Source: Sulfurimonas sp. SAG-AH-194-L11 | GTDB lineage: Bacteria; Campylobacterota; Campylobacteria; Campylobacterales; Sulfurimonadaceae | DNA length: 64,000 nucleotides | Direction: 5' to 3' | Assembly (NCBI RefSeq): GCF_029215995.1 | Contig: NZ_JAEMVB010000002.1 | Span: 1-64,000 of the forward strand | Shown here: piece after piece, positions 21,078-30,810 of the stretch | How positions within the stretch are numbered: the first letter of the stretch is position 1 | Layout: the number at the start of each line of letters is the position of its first letter | Position numbers and translations under genes: made by a program | The notes under the pieces: model-generated | The model's input: the letters and a program-made list of their open reading frames with translations, nothing else | The model's database searches: none | Told to the model about the DNA's origin: nothing

Positions 21078-21954
21078 ATGCTTTTTCTAACTCTTTTGTT
21101 TTTTCGCCAACAAGCTCTACTACTTCATAGTTCTCAGTATCCGCTAGAAGGGCGAGGGTAAGCTTATGATTTAAATCATGACTTCCAGCCATCGCTTCAT
21201 AGTTTCCTATAAAATTCATGCCTATAAGAGACATATCACCAATAGCATCAAGAATTTTATGACGAACAAACTCATCTTTATAGCGAAGACCCTCAGGATT
21301 TAAAATCTTTTTTTCATCTAAAACGATAGCATTTTCTAAAGAGCCTCCAAGAGCTAAACCTTTGGAGCGAAGATACTGCACTTCATGTAAAAATCCAAAA
21401 GTACGCGCTCGTGAAATCTCTTTTTTATAAGTCTCTTTTGTAAACTTTAAAACATAATCCTGTGTTTTAATTGCCGGATGAGGGAACTTGATGGTGAAAT
21501 CATACTGCAAATCAGGTGAGGGAGAGAGTTTTACGTACTTATCACCCTCTTGAATTATCACATCTTTTTTAATTCGCATAATCTTTTTAGCAACATCTTG
21601 TTGTACTATCTCTGCCTCATCAAGAAGTATACAGTAACTAGCACTACTACCATCCATCACTGGCACCTCATCAGCATCAACAATTACACGAAGATTATCT
21701 ATTCCATAGGCATATACGGCAGAGAGTAGATGTTCTATTGTAGATATTACATGTCCATCTTTACCGATAACTGTTGCCATTTTTGTATCTACTACATTTT
21801 GAGGTATTAACGGAATAGAAACATCAACATCTGAACGATAAAAGACTATACCACTGTTTGACTCTAGAGGTTCTAAACGTAGCTTAACAGGAGAACCTTT
21901 ATGAAGCCCAATTCCTATTAACTCTACACTTTTTTTAATAGTTGTTTGATACAT
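21070..21954 (-). CDS. lpxC: UDP-3-O-acyl-N-acetylglucosamine deacetylase
   Basis: LpxC catalyses the committed zinc-dependent step of lipid A synthesis. The zinc and catalytic residues are visible in STIEHLLSA (His near 78), HKILDAIGD and GSHDLNHKL. The 294 residues match the family. It lies 11 bases after an M23 peptidase gene, as in Campylobacter jejuni. Confidence 0.97.
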   Translation of the reverse strand: MYQTTIKKSVELIGIGLHKGSPVKLRLEPLESNSGIVFYRSDVDVSIPLIPQNVVDTKMATVIGKDGHVISTIEHLLSAVYAYGIDNLRVIVDADEVPVMDGSSASYCILLDEAEIVQQDVAKKIMRIKKDVIIQEGDKYVKLSPSPDLQYDFTIKFPHPAIKTQDYVLKFTKETYKKEISRARTFGFLHEVQYLRSKGLALGGSLENAIVLDEKKILNPEGLRYKDEFVRHKILDAIGDMSLIGMNFIGNYEAMAGSHDLNHKLTLALLADTENYEVVELVGEKTKELEKAYA

Positions 21955-21965
21955 AATCCCACCCT

Positions 21966-23330
21966 TTAGTTTCTATCTATAATCTTTTTAGCACTCTTAA
22001 TAACATCATGAATATTTAACTTAATCCACTGTTTATCCATCCACTCTTGTGGGCGAACTTCTATACCTTGCACTAAAACACCAAAATGTAAATGATCACC
22101 CATAGCATAACCACTTTTACCCGTATTTGCTATTACTTCTTTTTTTGTAACCTCATCACCAGTGTTTACTTTAATACTAGAACAGTGTCCATATAGAGTA
22201 TAAAGTCCTAGTCCATGATGAATTAAAGGCATATTTCCATACAAGCCATTATACTCGCTAAAAACAACTTCTCCGCCATTTTGCGGTTTAATTTTCGCCA
22301 TCGCATTTGAAGCAAGATCTAAACCTAAATGGTATGATTCACTAATATACTCACCCTTATATAAGTACTTTCTATGATCTCCAAATGTAGCAACAACTTG
22401 TGCATTTTTAAGTGGGTACATTTTATTTATCTTAAAATTTGTTATTTTTTTTGTTTGTACTTTGGATGATATTTCATGAATAAGAGCTTCATTTTTAGCT
22501 CTTACATCTTCATTTATTATTTTAAATTGCTCTATTGAGTCATCTATGCCTTGTGTCTCCACAAACTCTTCGGCTAAATCTGCAATTTTTCCTTTTAAGA
22601 ACCTATCACTCAGTTTTATATGCGATACTTTATAATTTTTTTGTTTTAGATAGAGAGGAATATATGCTTTTGCAATATTACCCGCACTATCTTTAGCTAC
22701 TATAGTTGCTTTAAAACCACTCTCAACAACAGGCCAAGCTAAAAGTGAGATAAAATAACCCTCTTTATAAAAAGCTTGTGGAATAAAGTGTTTATCATTA
22801 TCACCCTGTATGTAAAGGGTGTCAAGGTTTTCATCTTCAACTTTAAATATTACAAGTGCTGAGCCACCACGAGAAATTTTATACGAGTTACTTACTATAC
22901 TTAGACGAGGTCTTTTTTTATCTATCTTAAATATAAAAACCTTCTTTATAGCATTTCCACTAAGAAAGTTCCACTTACTCACATCATTTGCTTCAACTAT
23001 AATTTGTATCTCTTTGTCTTTCATAGCATATGTACTGCGTGGTGGTTCTATCTCTAGGTTTAAAAGCTGTTGAGGATTTATTAACTGCTCATACTGTAGT
23101 GTTTTTTCTTCGTTTGCACTTTTTAGAGTGATTTTATATGACTTTACCCCACTCTCATCTTCAATCTTGACATGTAGTGCCTCTTTTAAATTCCAAAAGC
23201 CATGTTCTTTCATTGTAACAATAGGTGTATTCCTCTCAAACATTGATGAAAAATACACAAAAAGTGCTCCAGCTACGACTAACACCATTACAAAAAGTGT
23301 ACCAAATGAAGAGTTATTTCTTTTTCTCAA
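21966..23330 (-). CDS. M23-family peptidoglycan endopeptidase
   Basis: The protein has one N-terminal membrane anchor (about residues 12-30), a large Ig-like or unknown periplasmic region, and a C-terminal LytM/M23 domain from about 300. The zinc ligands appear as HLGLDLA and HLHFG, so the enzyme is probably active on peptide crosslinks of murein. Members in this phylum affect cell shape. It ends one base before the DHH-like gene begins upstream and is followed by lpxC. Confidence 0.9.
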   Translation of the reverse strand: MRKRNNSSFGTLFVMVLVVAGALFVYFSSMFERNTPIVTMKEHGFWNLKEALHVKIEDESGVKSYKITLKSANEEKTLQYEQLINPQQLLNLEIEPPRSTYAMKDKEIQIIVEANDVSKWNFLSGNAIKKVFIFKIDKKRPRLSIVSNSYKISRGGSALVIFKVEDENLDTLYIQGDNDKHFIPQAFYKEGYFISLLAWPVVESGFKATIVAKDSAGNIAKAYIPLYLKQKNYKVSHIKLSDRFLKGKIADLAEEFVETQGIDDSIEQFKIINEDVRAKNEALIHEISSKVQTKKITNFKINKMYPLKNAQVVATFGDHRKYLYKGEYISESYHLGLDLASNAMAKIKPQNGGEVVFSEYNGLYGNMPLIHHGLGLYTLYGHCSSIKVNTGDEVTKKEVIANTGKSGYAMGDHLHFGVLVQGIEVRPQEWMDKQWIKLNIHDVIKSAKKIIDRN

Positions 23331-23331
23331 A

Positions 23332-23994
23332 TTATATTTCCTTAATTATTTTACTATTTTCATCACTCTTTATGAGTGTGACTTTTTCTACATGTACTAT
23401 TGTTAAAAATTCTCTCATGATATTAAAAGCATCAAGCATCTTAGTATTTGTGCTCCTTAAGTCATCATCACATATACTTACAACTGCAAGTCTCGCATCA
23501 TCTTTTAGGAGAAGACTTTTTAAGAGTCTCTCTTTTAAACGCATAAGACCTAGTGGAACACGATGAAGTAAATACTCATGACATAAAGGTTTGTTTGCAT
23601 TGAGCTTTAGTAGTTCACTCACTAGAGCAAAAACTTTGCCATCACACTGGTTACTCATAAAATTATCATAACGCATTAATAAGCCCGTATAGAGTGCTGT
23701 CGCCATCTTTTGATTTATTTTAAAGTTATTTTCGAGTAAGAACGCATAGAGTCCTAAAGTCTCAGTATCAACTTCAATAATATAATCAGCAGTAGATGGT
23801 CGATTTTGACGACTTTTATCAAACCATGGCAAAAAAGACAGATTTGTATTCAAAGCTTCTCTATTTTGCAAAGAAACTTTTTTGTGTAAACTTAACATAC
23901 AAGAGTACAACACAGATGCATTCGCGAACGATACACGATCAGTTACTATTAAAATGTGTTGTGCATCTTTAATTTTTTCAATATCTATTTGCAT
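23332..23994 (-). CDS. degenerate DHH-phosphoesterase-like protein
   Basis: The 220-residue sequence has the overall pattern of NrnA-type DHH/DHHA1 proteins: an ILIVTDR opening strand, ALYTGLLMRYDNF in the middle and LKERLLKSLLL near the DHHA1 junction. The DHH metal motif itself is not present, nor are the N-terminal aspartates. Catalytic activity as an oligoribonuclease or pAp phosphatase is therefore doubtful. It is coupled to the M23 peptidase gene downstream. Confidence 0.55.
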   Translation of the reverse strand: MQIDIEKIKDAQHILIVTDRVSFANASVLYSCMLSLHKKVSLQNREALNTNLSFLPWFDKSRQNRPSTADYIIEVDTETLGLYAFLLENNFKINQKMATALYTGLLMRYDNFMSNQCDGKVFALVSELLKLNANKPLCHEYLLHRVPLGLMRLKERLLKSLLLKDDARLAVVSICDDDLRSTNTKMLDAFNIMREFLTIVHVEKVTLIKSDENSKIIKEI

Positions 23995-24021
23995 ATTTTT
24001 TCATACTAATTATATACTATT

Positions 24022-24396
24022 TTAGTTAAGCTTTTGTATATACTTCTCATTAATCTCAGTAATAAAAGCTTGTGTAAACATACTAATGAGTGCTTCGTCT
24101 GGATGCTCTTCATCATAATGATACTCTATAAATCCAAAAAAGTCTTCAGGTGTAATCTCATACTCTATTAGCTTTGATATACCCTCTTCTATCTTATCAT
24201 TAAAAAAGAGAGTAGCTATCTCTTCTCCTTGTAATGAACCCTGTTTTACCTTACTCGCTATAAAAGAGTTTTGTTTAAACAGTTCATCTTCTAAAGTGTT
24301 TATCGCTACACCCTCTTCTTCTGTCACTGATCCATTTTTTAAAATTTTCATAACTAGTTCTTGTATCTTTTCTAGTAATTGTGCTTGTACACTCAT
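24022..24396 (-). CDS. conserved small acidic protein, unknown function
   Basis: I do not recognise this 124-residue protein. It is acidic, predicted mostly helical, has no cysteine, signal peptide or membrane segment, and is preceded by a good ribosome-binding site (AAGGAAAG). It starts about 70 bases after a histidine kinase gene and lies 27 bases before the DHH-like gene. Confidence 0.7.
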   Translation of the reverse strand: MSVQAQLLEKIQELVMKILKNGSVTEEEGVAINTLEDELFKQNSFIASKVKQGSLQGEEIATLFFNDKIEEGISKLIEYEITPEDFFGFIEYHYDEEHPDEALISMFTQAFITEINEKYIQKLN

Positions 24397-24467
24397 TATC
24401 TTTCCTTATTAATCATTTATTATTTGTGTAATCCTACCCAAAACTACTTTAATTCAAAGATTAATTT

Positions 24468-26033
24468 TTATAACTTTTTTTCTATCTTCATAGGTATCTC
24501 CACGATAAAACAAGCACCTATAAGGTTTTGTGTATCAAGTTTCATCACCCCTCCAAGCTGTTGTGTCACCAGGTTATATGTAATATTTAGACCTAAGCCT
24601 GTACCACCATTATTACGCTTAGTAGTAATAAATGGTTCAAATATTTTACTCTCTATCGTCTCATCTACACCCTTTCCATCATCACAGAACCTAAGTTCAA
24701 CTCGCTCTCCTTTTTGTGTTAAACTAATAGTTATAGTTCCCTTTTCATCTATATCAAATGCATGTAGAAGAGTATTTTGTAACATATTTATTATAACTTG
24801 AGAAATTGCACCAGGATATGAGTACATTTTAATATCTTCTTCACTAAGATTAAGTTTTATTGTAATGAATCTCTTTTTTAATTCTGTTTGAAAAGTAAAA
24901 AGTACTTCTTGTAGATACTCATTTAATTCAAAAGATTGAAGCTCTTCAACAGACTGATCTATAGATATTTTTTTAAAACTTCGTATTAAGTGTGCCGCTC
25001 TCTCGAGATTCTTTTCTAAAATTGCATCAGTTTGTTTCATTATTCTAAAAAATTCTGCAAGAGAACCTTCTGTCAAAGTGTCTCTTTCTATCATTGTTTC
25101 AAGATTTTTTATATGGTGCTTAAAAACTGAAGCTGATGTAATAGCCACTCCTAATGGTGTGTTTACCTCATGTGCTACACCTGCTACTAAACTACCAAGA
25201 GCAGACATTTTCTCAGACTCAATAAGTTGATCTTGCATCCGTACTAAGAGCTCATTTTGTTCTTGTAAATTTTGTGTTCTTAGCTCCACTTTGTGTTGTA
25301 GATCTTGTTCACTCTCTTTTAAATTTTTATATGCAACATAAAGAGATTCAGTCATTCTTTGAAACTTATTCGCCAAAAGTCCTACTTCATCATGACGGTG
25401 TCTTAAATCTTTATTGAGCACACTCTTTGTATTCTCAAAGGAAAACTCACTAATAGCCTCTGTCAAAGTAACTATTGGTTTAGTATAGTGTCTAATTATC
25501 ACTAAAGTAACCCATAATATAATTATTAGAAAAAAAAGCATAGAGCCTAATATAGTAATAAAATCCTCTTTATCAAATACTGATAACACATCTTCATCTG
25601 TATAGTATGCAAGGTGTGTATATGCCAAAACATCATCATCAAATACACAAGGATACACAAGTTCTTGCACCTTCTTATTTTTATATGTTAAAAGTTTAGT
25701 TCCTGATTTTTTTGTAGAACCAATATTTTTTGTATCTGAATGTACTAAAATCTTACCATTTACATCGGATATGTAAGCATATGCATACATGTCTTGTAAA
25801 ACAACAACTTCTACCCATTTTTCTAAGACTTCATAGTCCCCTGATATAATAGAATCTATACTTGCATCTGCTAAAGTTTTTACACTTAGTTGTGCTTGTT
25901 TTATTTTCTCTTGTTTCATATTATTTTGCTGATGTATAACGATAAGGTACCCTGTAGTCAACATCGCTGTCACAAAAAGAACCACTAAACTAACTGCAAT
26001 TTTAGAAAATAAGCTTAAATAAAATTTAACCAT
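24468..26033 (-). CDS. membrane sensor histidine kinase
   Basis: The 521-residue kinase has membrane segments at about 11-34 and 157-181 enclosing a roughly 120-residue periplasmic sensor that looks Cache-like, then HAMP (182-234), a coiled coil, a dimerisation domain with the phosphorylated histidine at 288 (AGVAHEVNTPLG), and a full ATPase domain with N, G1 and G2 boxes. The H-box with VN after HE is of the HWE-unlike, RR-DUF3369-linked kind. Its start abuts the stop of the PhnD-like gene, so both proteins are probably made together. Confidence 0.9.
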   Translation of the reverse strand: MVKFYLSLFSKIAVSLVVLFVTAMLTTGYLIVIHQQNNMKQEKIKQAQLSVKTLADASIDSIISGDYEVLEKWVEVVVLQDMYAYAYISDVNGKILVHSDTKNIGSTKKSGTKLLTYKNKKVQELVYPCVFDDDVLAYTHLAYYTDEDVLSVFDKEDFITILGSMLFFLIIILWVTLVIIRHYTKPIVTLTEAISEFSFENTKSVLNKDLRHRHDEVGLLANKFQRMTESLYVAYKNLKESEQDLQHKVELRTQNLQEQNELLVRMQDQLIESEKMSALGSLVAGVAHEVNTPLGVAITSASVFKHHIKNLETMIERDTLTEGSLAEFFRIMKQTDAILEKNLERAAHLIRSFKKISIDQSVEELQSFELNEYLQEVLFTFQTELKKRFITIKLNLSEEDIKMYSYPGAISQVIINMLQNTLLHAFDIDEKGTITISLTQKGERVELRFCDDGKGVDETIESKIFEPFITTKRNNGGTGLGLNITYNLVTQQLGGVMKLDTQNLIGACFIVEIPMKIEKKL

Positions 26034-26882
26034 CTATTCTCCTACCAATAACAACTCTTTAGTTAAATTTTCTATCCTCTCATCATAAAGAATGAACTCT
26101 TTTATTTTCATACTCTGCATCTTATTAAGGACAGTCTTTCCCTCTTTGCTTTGTGGCATACCTATTACTATTTTTTTTATCTTATCAACAAAGGCTAAAG
26201 AGAGTCCGCTTCTAGCCGCCAAAACATTTTCAGGATATTTTGTACTTGAAGCAATGATTTTGAGCTCACCTGTTTGGAGTTTTTGGCTCATTAGTTTATA
26301 GTTAACACCACACATTGTTGCTGCATCCACTTTACCTAAAAGAACATTATAGATAGAGTTAGTTAAGTTTTTTGTAAAAATTTCTTTTGGTTGCAAACCT
26401 TCATTTATTAAGTAGGCTTTTGGTGCTAGATAACCACCTGCACCCATTGGACTCACATAAGCAACTGTTTTACCTTTGAGCTGAGAGACACTATCTATTT
26501 TTGAATCTCTTCTTACAAAAATATCACTACGTGATGTAATTTCATTAGCGATGTTTTTCATTTGGGCAATAGCAACAGCTTGTTTAGCAATTTTAAGTTT
26601 ATAAAAAATAAGAGAATTTATATAAAAAATATCTACTTTTTTATCTACTGCCATTGTTTTGAGTTTTTTAAACCCCTTTGGAGCAATAATATTGACTTTA
26701 AGCCCTGTTTTCTTTGATAAATACTTTGCAAAAGGCTTCCAACTTTTGTATGTTGTAGTAGGTGGAGCTAAAGACAAGATACCGAGGTTTATCTCTTTAA
26801 TACTTTCTCCATATAAAAATGATGTTGATAGTGCAAAGAGTAAGAGAGTACGAACAAGTAAAAACAAGTCTTTAATTTTCAT
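26034..26882 (-). CDS. PhnD-like periplasmic binding protein
   Basis: The 282-residue protein starts with a signal peptide (to about residue 24) and has the PhnD/TctC-like type II binding-protein fold, with LGILSLAPPTT, KGKTVAYVSPMGAGGYLAP and LGKVDAATMCGVNY. No ABC permease or ATPase gene is nearby, while a histidine kinase follows immediately. It is therefore probably the ligand-sensing part of that kinase and not an uptake protein. The ligand is unknown; phosphonate, phosphite and other oxyanions are all possible. It overlaps the upstream gene by 4 bases. Confidence 0.85.
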   Translation of the reverse strand: MKIKDLFLLVRTLLLFALSTSFLYGESIKEINLGILSLAPPTTTYKSWKPFAKYLSKKTGLKVNIIAPKGFKKLKTMAVDKKVDIFYINSLIFYKLKIAKQAVAIAQMKNIANEITSRSDIFVRRDSKIDSVSQLKGKTVAYVSPMGAGGYLAPKAYLINEGLQPKEIFTKNLTNSIYNVLLGKVDAATMCGVNYKLMSQKLQTGELKIIASSTKYPENVLAARSGLSLAFVDKIKKIVIGMPQSKEGKTVLNKMQSMKIKEFILYDERIENLTKELLLVGE

Positions 26883-28573
26883 TCTATATCCTTTAATGGT
26901 TCTGAGATGTAATATCCCTGAATATAGTCAATGCCAAGAGGAAGAATATACTCATATATATCTTTGTTACAGACAAATTCTGCTAAAAGCTTTATTTTTT
27001 TTGCTTTGGCATACAGTAAAATTGTTTGAACAATAATTTGACTGTTTTCATTTGTTGTAATATCTTTTATAAATGAGCCATCTATCTTTAAAATCTCTAT
27101 GGGTAAACCCTCAAGTTGAGCAAAGTTAGAGCACTGAATACCAAAATCATCAATTAATATTTTAACGCCTAATTTATGTATATCACATATAATATCTTTA
27201 ATCTCTGGAGTAATAGATTTGTATTCTAAAATTTCTAAGGAGATTTTTTGTGCACTTAATGGGTGTTTGTTAAGAGTTTCACGAACAAAAGAGAGAAAAT
27301 TATTTTGTAATATATCTGTATCAGAAACATTTACACTAAACATTTGAGATGTTTCTTCTGCTTTTTGACATGATTTAGTAAACATTACTTTAAATATATC
27401 ATAAAGCTGACCACTATATAAAGCTGCACCTAAAAAGTGCTCGGGAGAATAAATAGTACCATCAAAATCAAGTCTAACTAAGGCTTCATACTTTACAAGT
27501 TTTTGACTTTTTATATCAATTATAGGTTGGTAATAGGCCAGTAGTTTACCTTGAGAAATCGCATCTTTTATACGTCCTGACCATAAATTTGTATTTTGGA
27601 TTCTTTGTATAATTTTCAAGTCATCTGAATAAAATTGTATCTGGTTTTTTCCTTTATCCCTAGCTTCTTGGAGAGCTAGTTCAGCTTTCCTTATTAAGTT
27701 TTCCCCATCTTGATATGCTACACCTATCGTTGTATCTATCGTCTTATTAAAATTATTAGTTACTATGTGAAGATTAGAAATATCATCTTTAATTTTTATA
27801 ATTTCATCGGTTAAATGAGCAAAGTCTTCATCTTTTGTCACAAGTGCAAAGATATCCCTATCTAAATGATACACACAGTATTTACTAGAGTACATACTTT
27901 GTAAAAAAGCACCTAATTCTTTTAGAACGACATCTCCTACTTCAAAACCATTACTATCATTTATCAAACTAAAACCAACTATATCTATAAGAATGAGTGT
28001 TTGATTTTTTTTCTTCTCACAGTCTGTATTAAGTTGAATTCTATTTGGTAGTTTTGTTAACTGGTTATGTGTCATTTGATAGTAAGAATCTTCATACTTT
28101 TTATTTAAATTCTGAAGTTGAATGTACTGTGTCACACTATTTCTTATCGTACTATAAAGTTTATCAACAGTAAGCTCTGTTTTTTCTTTAAAGTCATTAA
28201 TGTCATACTCTTCAATCACTTCCATTTTTGGAATCACATCAGCTTGACCCGTACGTATCACAAGACGGATAAAGTCATTTTTATGCTCATTTCGGATAAT
28301 ATTTACAAGATCTAAACCAGCTGTCGGTGTTTCCATTACAACATCAATAAGAGCTAGTGCAATATCACTATTTTCTAGTAAAACCTTTTGTGCATCTTTG
28401 GCACTATTTGCATGTAAAAGTTCTATTTCAAATTTTTTAAAGGTCATACTCGAGAGTACTATTTTAGTTATATCATGAATAGACTCTTCATCATCAATTA
28501 TCAACACTTTATAAATAGGTTTTTGTATTTTTGAAGAATTTTCATCCTTATTACTAGGTTTTATATTGAGCAT
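26879..28573 (-). CDS. receiver-GGDEF-EAL response regulator
   Basis: Residues 20-150 form a receiver with the acidic pair at 27-28 and phospho-acceptor Asp77. A GGDEF domain follows at about 165-320, in which the GGDEF signature is replaced by DRDIF (238-242), so cyclic di-GMP synthesis is unlikely. An EAL domain fills 330-564 and keeps YEALVRL, the Asn of VNVS, the Glu of LEILE, DDFG, the Lys of LKIDGSF and IQGYY. It should hydrolyse cyclic di-GMP under control of the kinase encoded two genes on. It is the first gene of this three-gene operon. Confidence 0.9.
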   Translation of the reverse strand: MLNIKPSNKDENSSKIQKPIYKVLIIDDEESIHDITKIVLSSMTFKKFEIELLHANSAKDAQKVLLENSDIALALIDVVMETPTAGLDLVNIIRNEHKNDFIRLVIRTGQADVIPKMEVIEEYDINDFKEKTELTVDKLYSTIRNSVTQYIQLQNLNKKYEDSYYQMTHNQLTKLPNRIQLNTDCEKKKNQTLILIDIVGFSLINDSNGFEVGDVVLKELGAFLQSMYSSKYCVYHLDRDIFALVTKDEDFAHLTDEIIKIKDDISNLHIVTNNFNKTIDTTIGVAYQDGENLIRKAELALQEARDKGKNQIQFYSDDLKIIQRIQNTNLWSGRIKDAISQGKLLAYYQPIIDIKSQKLVKYEALVRLDFDGTIYSPEHFLGAALYSGQLYDIFKVMFTKSCQKAEETSQMFSVNVSDTDILQNNFLSFVRETLNKHPLSAQKISLEILEYKSITPEIKDIICDIHKLGVKILIDDFGIQCSNFAQLEGLPIEILKIDGSFIKDITTNENSQIIVQTILLYAKAKKIKLLAEFVCNKDIYEYILPLGIDYIQGYYISEPLKDIE

Positions 28574-28656
28574 ATATCCCTTCTCCTACTTTTATTCTAA
28601 TATACTATCTCTATATATCTTAAGATAAGATTTTACGATACATCATTCCAAAAACT

Positions 28657-29697
28657 CTACTTCGGTATAGTTGATAAAATTCGCTCTATCAATCTAGGAG
28701 GTACACCCTCACCTATCACTTTTCTTATGAGGTGTTCACTAGCCCACTCAGGAGGAGTCCAGTTATCAGGTAGTCCTGTTAGTATAAAAATCTCTTTAAG
28801 TGTTAAAACTCTGGCATCACTATATGTACCATCCTCCTTTAATCGTCCGGGGTGTACATTATTTTGCGAAGAGATTGAGCCATTTGCCATAGTAATAGTT
28901 GGTGCTGGTTTATCCCACTCAATACGTTTGTATGTAGTGTCATAGCCTTTTATTCTTGTGCCATCTGCTTTTTTAGGATAGTGTACTTTGTTATGTAGTG
29001 CAGTTTTACCCGTTGGCGTTTGCTTTAAAAAAGATATATGTCTATCGTTATGTACTTTAGCCTTATGAAATGCCACCGATGATGTCTCTCCACTCTCTAA
29101 ACTTGGAAGATGCTCTATCATCTCTCTTACAGTGATTTTCTCTTGCTTAGGTGGTAGCTCCCACTTGTGGACTTTTGAAATAAGATAAATAGCCCGTTTA
29201 CGACTTTGCGGTGTGCCATAGTCTGAGGCATCAACAACTACTGGATTTATTACATAACCTAGGGGCTCTAACTTCTGTTTTATATAGTCCGTAATTTTAA
29301 TCTTTTTTCCATTGTCTACTAGGTATGTTTGTAAAACCTTTGGTACATTTTCTATTAAAATATTCTTTGGTTGTAGCTGAGTTGCTAATTTTATGACATA
29401 TTTTATAAGAGAATTTCGGGGATCATTTTCTTGCATTCGACCTGCAATACTCATACCTTGACAAGGTGGCGTTGCAATTAAAAAATCGCACTTTTTTTTC
29501 TTTGCGAGGGCTAGTACTTTGTTAAACACTTCATCATTTGTGATGTCCCCTTGAATCATCTTACACTTAGGGTGCATCTCTTTATGAAACTTTGCTCTAT
29601 TTTCTAAGAGTTCATTTGCGACTACGATATTAATCTTATGTTTTTTAATATATGTTTCCGCAATACCTACATTTGCAAATAGTGATACACCTTTCAA
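28657..29697 (-). CDS. C5-cytosine DNA methyltransferase, apparently orphan
   Basis: The 346 residues carry the motif order of m5C methyltransferases: motif I (VSLFANVGIAE) right at the N-terminus, motif IV with the catalytic Cys79 in TPPCQG, motif VI ENVP (116-119), motif VIII QSRKRA (164-169) and a C-terminal motif X region. The target-recognition region (about 190-270) has no clue to specificity. No restriction enzyme, Vsr or helper gene is adjacent; the neighbours are flhB and the cyclic di-GMP operon. Base composition is like its neighbours. Confidence 0.92.
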   Translation of the reverse strand: MKGVSLFANVGIAETYIKKHKINIVVANELLENRAKFHKEMHPKCKMIQGDITNDEVFNKVLALAKKKKCDFLIATPPCQGMSIAGRMQENDPRNSLIKYVIKLATQLQPKNILIENVPKVLQTYLVDNGKKIKITDYIKQKLEPLGYVINPVVVDASDYGTPQSRKRAIYLISKVHKWELPPKQEKITVREMIEHLPSLESGETSSVAFHKAKVHNDRHISFLKQTPTGKTALHNKVHYPKKADGTRIKGYDTTYKRIEWDKPAPTITMANGSISSQNNVHPGRLKEDGTYSDARVLTLKEIFILTGLPDNWTPPEWASEHLIRKVIGEGVPPRLIERILSTIPK

Positions 29698-29739
29698 TAA
29701 TACATCCTCATTTTTTTACAAATTATATCCTAATAGATT

Positions 29740-30795
29740 CTATTTTTTATTCATTTTATAGACATATGCAAGAACTTCAGCAACTGCACCAAAAAGTGCT
29801 TCTGGAATTGGTTTATCTATCTCTACCTCAGCATAAAGCGAACGAGCAAGCGGAGGATTTTGGACGATATGAACATCATTTTCTCGCCCGATTTTTTTAA
29901 TCTGCTGTGCCATATTGTCCATACCTTTAGCTACAACTACAGGAGCCCTAGTTTTTTCTTCATCATATTTAATAGCAACAGCATAGTGGGTTGGATTTGT
30001 AATGATGACATCTGCATTTGGTACTTCTGCCATCATACGTTGACGAGATATTTCCATCTGTTTTTGTTTGATTTTTGACTTTATTAGAGGATCCCCCTCC
30101 ATGTTTTTCATCTCATCTTTTATCTCTTGTTTCGTCATTTTTAGTCCATCAAAGTACTGTTTACGAACGATTACAATATCTATAAGTGCAAAAACGAATA
30201 TTACAAGTAGCATTACAAATGCAATAATTATCATCTTATCTTTTAACCAATCAAGCTGATCATGTAAATTAAACAGTGCCACAGTAGGTAACTCTTCAAT
30301 AAATAAAAAGAAAAATATAAACCCCACTCCTAAAGTAATATGTGACTTAAAGGTAATTTTCACACCTTCTATCACTTTTTTCATACTAAAAAGATTTTTA
30401 GTACCCTTAATAGGATCTATCTTTTTGAAATCTGGAACAAGTGACTTGGTAGTAAAAAGAAAACCAAACTGTGCTACAGCAGCTATAATACCGGCAATAG
30501 CAACTGCTGTTGCTAAAGGTAATACCATCAAAAGAATTTCTTTAAAAGTAACTAGAGCGATATCAATCATAAAAGATTTATCAAGAGGAGTACCAATAAG
30601 TGAAAAATAATACTTAAAAAGATTAGTCATATGCTCAGCGATGAAAGGAAAGAGCATCAAAACTGCTAAAATAGCAACAAAAAGAGTTATAACACCTGAT
30701 GTATCTTGAGACTTTGGAACATTCCCCTCTTTTCGGGCATCCTCTATCTTTTTATCAGTGGGGTCTTCTGTCTTTTCTCCTGAATCATCAGCCAT
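29740..30795 (-). CDS. flhB: flagellar export protein FlhB
   Basis: FlhB is the export-gate component that switches substrate class after autocleavage. Four membrane segments lie between residues about 32 and 210, and the cytoplasmic domain has the NPTH cleavage site at 267-270. Its 351 residues are normal. It lies 15 bases after nadC and far from the other flagellar genes in this window. Confidence 0.96.
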   Translation of the reverse strand: MADDSGEKTEDPTDKKIEDARKEGNVPKSQDTSGVITLFVAILAVLMLFPFIAEHMTNLFKYYFSLIGTPLDKSFMIDIALVTFKEILLMVLPLATAVAIAGIIAAVAQFGFLFTTKSLVPDFKKIDPIKGTKNLFSMKKVIEGVKITFKSHITLGVGFIFFFLFIEELPTVALFNLHDQLDWLKDKMIIIAFVMLLVIFVFALIDIVIVRKQYFDGLKMTKQEIKDEMKNMEGDPLIKSKIKQKQMEISRQRMMAEVPNADVIITNPTHYAVAIKYDEEKTRAPVVVAKGMDNMAQQIKKIGRENDVHIVQNPPLARSLYAEVEIDKPIPEALFGAVAEVLAYVYKMNKK

Positions 30796-30810
30796 CTATT
30801 ATGACCGCCT

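Noticed and set aside
28657-29697. Complete restriction-modification system
   Set aside because: Neighbours on both sides are identifiable housekeeping or signalling genes, and no endonuclease gene is present.
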